From: Motilibacter aurantiacus | GTDB lineage: Bacteria > Actinomycetota > Actinomycetes > Motilibacterales > Motilibacteraceae | Reading direction: 5' to 3' | Length of the DNA stretch: 64,000 nt | Assembly: GCF_011250645.1 (NCBI RefSeq) | Contig: NZ_JAANNO010000007.1 | Span: 187,052 to 251,051 of the forward strand | Shown: one piece after another, positions 60,092 to 64,000 of the stretch | Numbering within the stretch: position 1 is the stretch's first letter | How the letters are laid out: each line of letters starts with the position of its first letter | Program-made: the position numbers and the translations under genes | Notes under the pieces: generated by a model | What the model was told of the DNA's origin: nothing | Database searches by the model: none | Seen by the model: only the letters and a program-made list of their open reading frames with translations

Positions 60092-61254
60092 TGCCCTCGG
60101 TCCCTGCCAGCACCGCCGAGGCAGTGGCGCGGGCCAGCCAGGTCGCCCGTGACGTGGCCGCTCCGCTCGCCGCACACACCGATGCGGGGAACTGGCCCGA
60201 GGAGGCGCTGCGGTCGCTGCAGCGCGACGGGCTGGCCGGCTTGGTCGCTCCGCGCTCTGTGGGTGGCTCCGGGCTGGGACTGCGCGCTCTGGCGGAGGTG
60301 TGCGAAGCGCTCGGGCGAGCGTGCGCGTCCACCGCGATCTGCTTCGGCATGCACGCCGTCGGGACCGCCGTGGTCGCCGCCAAGGCCACGGAGAGGCAGG
60401 CGAAGGAGTTCCTCGTCCCGATTGCTGCCGGTGAGCACCTCACCACGCTCGCACTGTCGGAGCCTGGCACCGGGTCGCAGTTCTGGCTCCCTCAGACCCG
60501 GGCGGTCCGTACCGACGGTGGGGTCCAGATCGACGGCGAGAAGGCGTTCGTCACCAACGGGTCTCACGCTGATTCCTACGTGGTGTCGACTGTTGCTGCC
60601 GACCCGGGCGCTCCGCTCGGCGAGTTCTCGTGTGTGCTCGTGCCCGCCGACCTGCAGGGTGTGGAGTGGTCCGGCACCTGGGACGGCGTCGGCATGCGTG
60701 GCAATTCCTCCCGCCGGATGCTCATGCGGCAGGTCCGGGTAGGCCCGGACAACCTGCTCGGATCCTCCGGCGACCAGATTTGGTACGTCTTCGAGGTTGT
60801 CGCGCCCTTCTTCCTCATCGCGATGGCGGGCACGTACCTCGGGGTCGCGCAGGCCTCCCTGGATGTGGCGGTGACGCATCTGCAAGGGCGGCGCCACGAC
60901 CACACGGGGCAGTCGCTCGGGGCACAACCCTTGCTGCAGCACCGCCTCGGAGAGCTGTGGGCGCAGGTGGAGCGGACCCGGCGGCTGGTGTACTGGGCGG
61001 CCAGCGAGGCAGATGCCGGGGGCGCGACCACGCTGCCGGCGCTCGCCGCTGCCAAGGCAGAGGTGGCGGACTGTGCGGTGAACGTGACGAACCAGGCCAT
61101 GACACTGGTGGGAGGCATCGGGTACCGCGACCGGTCCCCGCTGGAGCGGCACCTGCGCGATGCGCGCGCGGCTCACGTCATGAGTCCCACGACAGACCTG
61201 CTGCGCAGCTGGACCGGGCGCGCCGTGCTGGGCCTGCCCCTCCTCGGCGAGTGA
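60091..61254 (+). CDS. Acyl-CoA dehydrogenase family protein
   Basis: A 387-residue flavoenzyme. It shows the N-terminal helical domain (PEEALRSLQRDGLAGLVAP), the FAD strand LALSEPGTGSQF, INGEK-type turn VQIDGEKAFVTNGSHAD and the C-terminal helical domain with VGGIGYRDRSPLERHLRDARAAHVMSPTTD. The catalytic base is not assigned with certainty; members oxidise acyl-CoAs or act as monooxygenases. Its stop overlaps the start of a SpoIIE-type phosphatase gene (GTGA), an unusual partner. Third codon positions appear less GC-rich than in neighbouring genes, hinting at transfer. Confidence 0.87.
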   Translation: MPSVPASTAEAVARASQVARDVAAPLAAHTDAGNWPEEALRSLQRDGLAGLVAPRSVGGSGLGLRALAEVCEALGRACASTAICFGMHAVGTAVVAAKATERQAKEFLVPIAAGEHLTTLALSEPGTGSQFWLPQTRAVRTDGGVQIDGEKAFVTNGSHADSYVVSTVAADPGAPLGEFSCVLVPADLQGVEWSGTWDGVGMRGNSSRRMLMRQVRVGPDNLLGSSGDQIWYVFEVVAPFFLIAMAGTYLGVAQASLDVAVTHLQGRRHDHTGQSLGAQPLLQHRLGELWAQVERTRRLVYWAASEADAGGATTLPALAAAKAEVADCAVNVTNQAMTLVGGIGYRDRSPLERHLRDARAAHVMSPTTDLLRSWTGRAVLGLPLLGE

Positions 61255-63350
61255 CTCCCAGTGCCGGCTCCTACGCGCTGGTCGCCCTGTCCGCCGACCA
61301 GCTGGCGGCCCTTGGCGCACTGCCGGGCGCGCGGGCGCTGACAGCCGCCGAAGCCCTGGCAAGCGGCCCGTCCGAGCACGAGCGATTGACCTGTGTTGTC
61401 GTGGGCAGCGAGAACGCAGAACCGGTCCTGCTCGCCCAAGCGGCGCACCGGTTCGCCCCCGCAGCTGCGGTGGTGCTACTCACCACCGGCCAGAGCGAGG
61501 ACCAGGTGCGTCGCGCGGTGACCTACGCGCCCGGTGTCCCACTGGACCTTCTTGTACTCGGTCCCGACGCGGAGCTCCTCGACGAGGTCACCCGCGCCGA
61601 AGGCACCGCTCGGCGACGCCGAGAGCATCAGGCCCTGCTCGAGGTCGTCGCCACCCGTGCAGCTCGATCCGCTACTCCTGCAAGTGCTCCTGGCGTCGCC
61701 CTCGGCGCCCTGCTCGAGCATGCCCCACTAGCGGTGATCATCTGCGACGCCGAAGGGAGGGTGCTGGGCGCGAACCGCAGGGCCGAGGGGCTGCTCGGGT
61801 CCTCCAGTCCGCAAGTCGAGTCCGTGCTCCCCGGAGCGATGCCCCTGGTGAAGGAGTGCCTGGAGCGGGTGCCGGGGGCCGTCCGCGACAACGGCGGCAG
61901 CACGCAGCGCCTCCCCGTCCTCGTCACCCGCGCCGGCGCTGAGGTCGAGGTCACTGCTCTGCCTAGCCGCCTCGATGACGGCCGCAGCGTCGTACTCCTG
62001 CTGGCGCTGGACATCACTGAACGTCGAGTTGCTGAGCGCCAGCGCGACCGCCTGGCCCGTCACGTCACCTTGCTCTCCCTGGTCTCGGAGTCGCTCACCG
62101 CCACCCTGGACGCGAGCGAAGCGCTGCACAAGCTCGCTGGCCTGCTCGTTCCCACCCTCTGTGACTGGATCTCCATCCAGCTCGCCGATGAGAGCGGACG
62201 AGTGCGGCAGGTCGTGCTCCACCACCGAGACCCCGGCCTCGCCGAAGTTGCCGCACGGGCACGGAAGGCGATCGTCGGCGCCGCCCGCGTCCCCAGCCGT
62301 ATCGACATCAACAGCAACGAGGTCGTTGAGCTGCGGCACATCGACGCGAGCACTTTGCAGGACCTCGTCCCAGACCCGCAGCTCCAGCGCTGGTTCGCCG
62401 AGCTCGGGACTGCCAGCGCCATCACTGTCCCGCTTCCCGGGCGCGAGACGGTCCTCGGCTCGGCCATCCTGGTCAACGGCCCTGACAGACCGCCGCTCAC
62501 GACGGAAGAAGCGACCGTAGCCGCGGAGGTCGGACGGCGCGCCGGAGCAGTGCTGGAGAACGCTCGGCTCTACGGCCAGCAGTACGACCTCGCGACCGAG
62601 CTGCAGCGCACCCTTCTCACCGCCCCACCTCAACCGGAGCACCTTCAGATCGCCGTCCGCTATGTCGCCGCCGCTCGAGCGGCTCAGGTCGGCGGGGACT
62701 GGTACGACGCCTTCGTGCAGCCGACAGGAGCGACGATTTTGGTCATCGGCGACGTCGTGGGGCACGACACCCGAGCCGCTGCCGGCATGAGCCAACTGCG
62801 AGGAGTGCTGCGCGGTATCGGCTACACCACGAACGCAGACCCTGCCGAAGTGCTCACCCGGGTGGACGAGGCCATCGAAGGGCTCGGGATCGGCACCACT
62901 GCCACCGCGGTCGTCGCCCGGCTGGAGCAGACTCCTGACCAGCACCGCCAGCTGCTGACCACCCTCACGTGGTCCAACGCCGGTCACCCACCTCCGGTCC
63001 TGCTCAGCCCGGACGGCGCTGCCAGCGTTCTGCAGCCCGCCGTCGCCGGCGACGGCGGTGTTGGCGACATGCTCCTCGGCGTGGACGCGACCAGCGAACG
63101 CAGCAGCTTGCGCACCCTCGTACCGCCCGGGGCCACCGTCCTGCTCTACACGGACGGGTTGATAGAGCGCCGCGGGCAGTCTCTCGAGGTGGGCATACAG
63201 GCCCTTCTCAGCGTCGTGGAGTCCTCCGCGGGACGTTCCCTCGACGAGGTCTGTGACAGAGTCATCAGCGAGATGCGGCCCGAGCGCCCGGACGACGATG
63301 TGGCTCTCGTCGCTGTCCGCGTCCGTCAACAACCCGCCTCCCGCCAGTGA
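61251..63350 (+). CDS. PAS-GAF-SpoIIE (PP2C-type) phosphatase
   Basis: A 699-residue soluble signalling protein. The first about 130 residues are a receiver-like or unrecognised domain. A PAS domain (about 150-260), a GAF domain (about 275-445) and a SpoIIE/RsbU phosphatase (about 480-695) follow. Metal and core motifs are intact: QVGGDWYDAF, GDVVGHDTRAA, NAGHPPPVLL, LLYTDGLIERR and DDDVALVAVR. Such enzymes dephosphorylate anti-anti-sigma factors in partner-switching systems. GTG 61251 overlaps the acyl-CoA dehydrogenase stop. The RsbW-like gene at 54278 could be in the same pathway. Bases 63351-63550 hold nothing recognised. Confidence 0.9.
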   Translation: MTPSAGSYALVALSADQLAALGALPGARALTAAEALASGPSEHERLTCVVVGSENAEPVLLAQAAHRFAPAAAVVLLTTGQSEDQVRRAVTYAPGVPLDLLVLGPDAELLDEVTRAEGTARRRREHQALLEVVATRAARSATPASAPGVALGALLEHAPLAVIICDAEGRVLGANRRAEGLLGSSSPQVESVLPGAMPLVKECLERVPGAVRDNGGSTQRLPVLVTRAGAEVEVTALPSRLDDGRSVVLLLALDITERRVAERQRDRLARHVTLLSLVSESLTATLDASEALHKLAGLLVPTLCDWISIQLADESGRVRQVVLHHRDPGLAEVAARARKAIVGAARVPSRIDINSNEVVELRHIDASTLQDLVPDPQLQRWFAELGTASAITVPLPGRETVLGSAILVNGPDRPPLTTEEATVAAEVGRRAGAVLENARLYGQQYDLATELQRTLLTAPPQPEHLQIAVRYVAAARAAQVGGDWYDAFVQPTGATILVIGDVVGHDTRAAAGMSQLRGVLRGIGYTTNADPAEVLTRVDEAIEGLGIGTTATAVVARLEQTPDQHRQLLTTLTWSNAGHPPPVLLSPDGAASVLQPAVAGDGGVGDMLLGVDATSERSSLRTLVPPGATVLLYTDGLIERRGQSLEVGIQALLSVVESSAGRSLDEVCDRVISEMRPERPDDDVALVAVRVRQQPASRQ

Positions 63351-63550
63351 CCGTACGGCCCTGACCTCGACCGGACTCCGCTCCTGCGAGGCCGAGCGGA
63401 GGCGACGTCGAGCTCTGCTCCGACGCGCCACGGTCTCCCGACTCTGCCTCCGGCAACCGACCGATCTGGCCCGCAAGGACGCGGCAGGCGAGGAGCGACG
63501 GGAGGGACGACGTGCGGTTCGCGCGACGTCTCGTCGCGTGGGTAGGTAGG

Positions 63551-63623
63551 TGGAGCCACGGGGACTCGAACCCCGAACCCCCGCCTTGCAAAGGCGGTGC
63601 TCTGCCAGTTGAGCTATGGCCCC
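63551..63623 (-). tRNA. tRNA-Ala (TGC)
   Basis: Minus-strand cloverleaf: acceptor GGGGCCA / TGGCTCC, D-arm AGCTCAACTGGCAGAGC, anticodon loop CTTTGCAAG with anticodon TGC, T-arm GGTTCGAGTCC. CCA is not encoded. It lies near tRNA-Ile as in the gyrA-distal region of actinobacteria. Confidence 0.97.
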
Positions 63624-63655
63624 TCGAGCGCGGCGGGCCGCGCGGGTGGCCGGCC

Positions 63656-63775
63656 TCAGCCGACCGGGTCGGTGGCCTCCCGCCACAGGTCCTGCTCGGC
63701 GCGGTCGGCCTGCAGCTTGCGCGCGACGATCGCCCCACCCACGCCGAGGACGGCGGCGACCAGAAGCTTCTTCAC
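63656..63775 (-). CDS. DLW-39 family protein
   Basis: A 39-residue protein read from GTG 63775 between two tRNA genes. It opens with MKKLLVAAVLGVGGAIVARK and ends with DLWREATDPVG, the family's hallmark Asp-Leu-Trp ending. The N-terminal half is a hydrophobic helix, so it may be a small membrane protein. DLW-39 proteins are about this length, are found in actinobacteria next to these tRNAs near gyrA, and have no known function. Too short for usual gene-length limits but well supported by the motif and location. Confidence 0.88.
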   Translation of the reverse strand: MKKLLVAAVLGVGGAIVARKLQADRAEQDLWREATDPVG

Positions 63776-63816
63776 GACCGACCCCCCGGGGGTAGTGCTG
63801 CGCGGAGCAGCTGACG

Positions 63817-63890
63817 TGGGCCTAACTGGATTTGAACCAGTGACCTCTTCCTTATCAGGGAAGCGCTCTAACCAACTGAGCTATAGGCCC
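63817..63890 (-). tRNA. tRNA-Ile (GAT)
   Basis: Minus-strand cloverleaf: acceptor GGGCCTA / TAGGCCC, D-arm AGCTCAGTTGGTTAGAGC, anticodon loop with GAT in TTCCCTGATAAGGAA, T-arm GGTTCAAATCC. CCA is not encoded. Expected neighbour of gyrA in this phylum. Confidence 0.97.
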
Positions 63891-63912
63891 GTGCACCCGA
63901 CGGCGCCTGGCA

Positions 63913-63918
63913 ATGATA
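63913..63918 (-). promoter_or_regulatory. Possible -10 box for tRNA-Ile
   Basis: TATCAT on the minus strand stands 22 bases before the mature tRNA-Ile 5' end. The -35 is weak. The remaining bases to 64000 show no gene that can be supported. Confidence 0.4.
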
Positions 63919-64000
63919 GCCGAGCCACCGGGCGAGGTGACGCCCAGGGGGAGGCGGCCGGGGCCGCCCTGTGCGTCAGGCTGAGGTGAGACACCCCGGG

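Overview
The window is very GC-rich DNA from an actinobacterium, with GTG and TTG starts, GGAGG ribosome binding sites, many 4-base GTGA gene overlaps and a full actinobacterial cell-division and cell-wall kinase cluster. The genus cannot be named from the sequence. The right half has the gene order that flanks the replication origin in Mycobacterium and Streptomyces, read in reverse: tRNA-Leu, fhaA, fhaB, pstP, rodA, pbpA, pknA, pknB, trpG, class E sortase, DUF881, crgA, rhomboid, ppiA, then tRNA-Ala, a DLW-39 gene and tRNA-Ile. By that synteny gyrA, gyrB and oriC should lie just beyond the right edge.

Left part, 1-38.6 kb, is accessory chromosome. It opens with a 2H phosphoesterase and a PAS-GGDEF-EAL cyclic-di-GMP protein. 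Next is a four-gene operon on the minus strand: DUF2231 membrane protein, Rieske lipoprotein, ECF sigma factor, zinc-binding anti-sigma factor. Matching ECF-type promoter motifs stand before this operon and before the PAS-GGDEF-EAL gene, suggesting one regulon. A TetR gene with a palindrome inside its own promoter, a thioesterase, a lipoprotein and a secreted Ig-like protein follow. Then come a membrane GAF-GGDEF-EAL protein, a secreted subtilase ending in 19 tandem xGxxW pentapeptides, and a broken chimera of a lipoprotein and a response regulator. A sigma-like domain fused through one membrane segment to an outside sensor comes next, with an AraC/VOC pair, a cyclooxygenase-type haem peroxidase lacking the expected distal histidine, and a PolA-like polymerase.

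From 22 to 38.6 kb there are two large secreted glycosidases: a GH127-type enzyme with an inserted LamG domain, and a GH2 enzyme with PA14 and LamG domains. Between them lie a MarR regulator, an epimerase, a DUF2203 protein, IlvA, a winged-helix protein, a secreted beta-propeller, a sigma-70 factor and an AbiEi/DUF559 pseudogene.

From 39 to 53 kb the conserved core is intact. FHA proteins, the PP2C phosphatase, RodA, a class B PBP and two Ser/Thr kinases lie in one direction, mostly overlapping by four bases, which fits coupled control of peptidoglycan synthesis and division. Between ppiA and the tRNA genes about 10 kb of lineage-specific genes are present: a DUF5324-like protein, an RsbW-like ATPase with a response regulator, a TetR-controlled sulfatase, an MFS transporter, an acyl-CoA dehydrogenase and a SpoIIE-type phosphatase.

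All assignments come from reading the sequence. Domain names rest on motif recognition without database searches, and promoters and operators are predictions.
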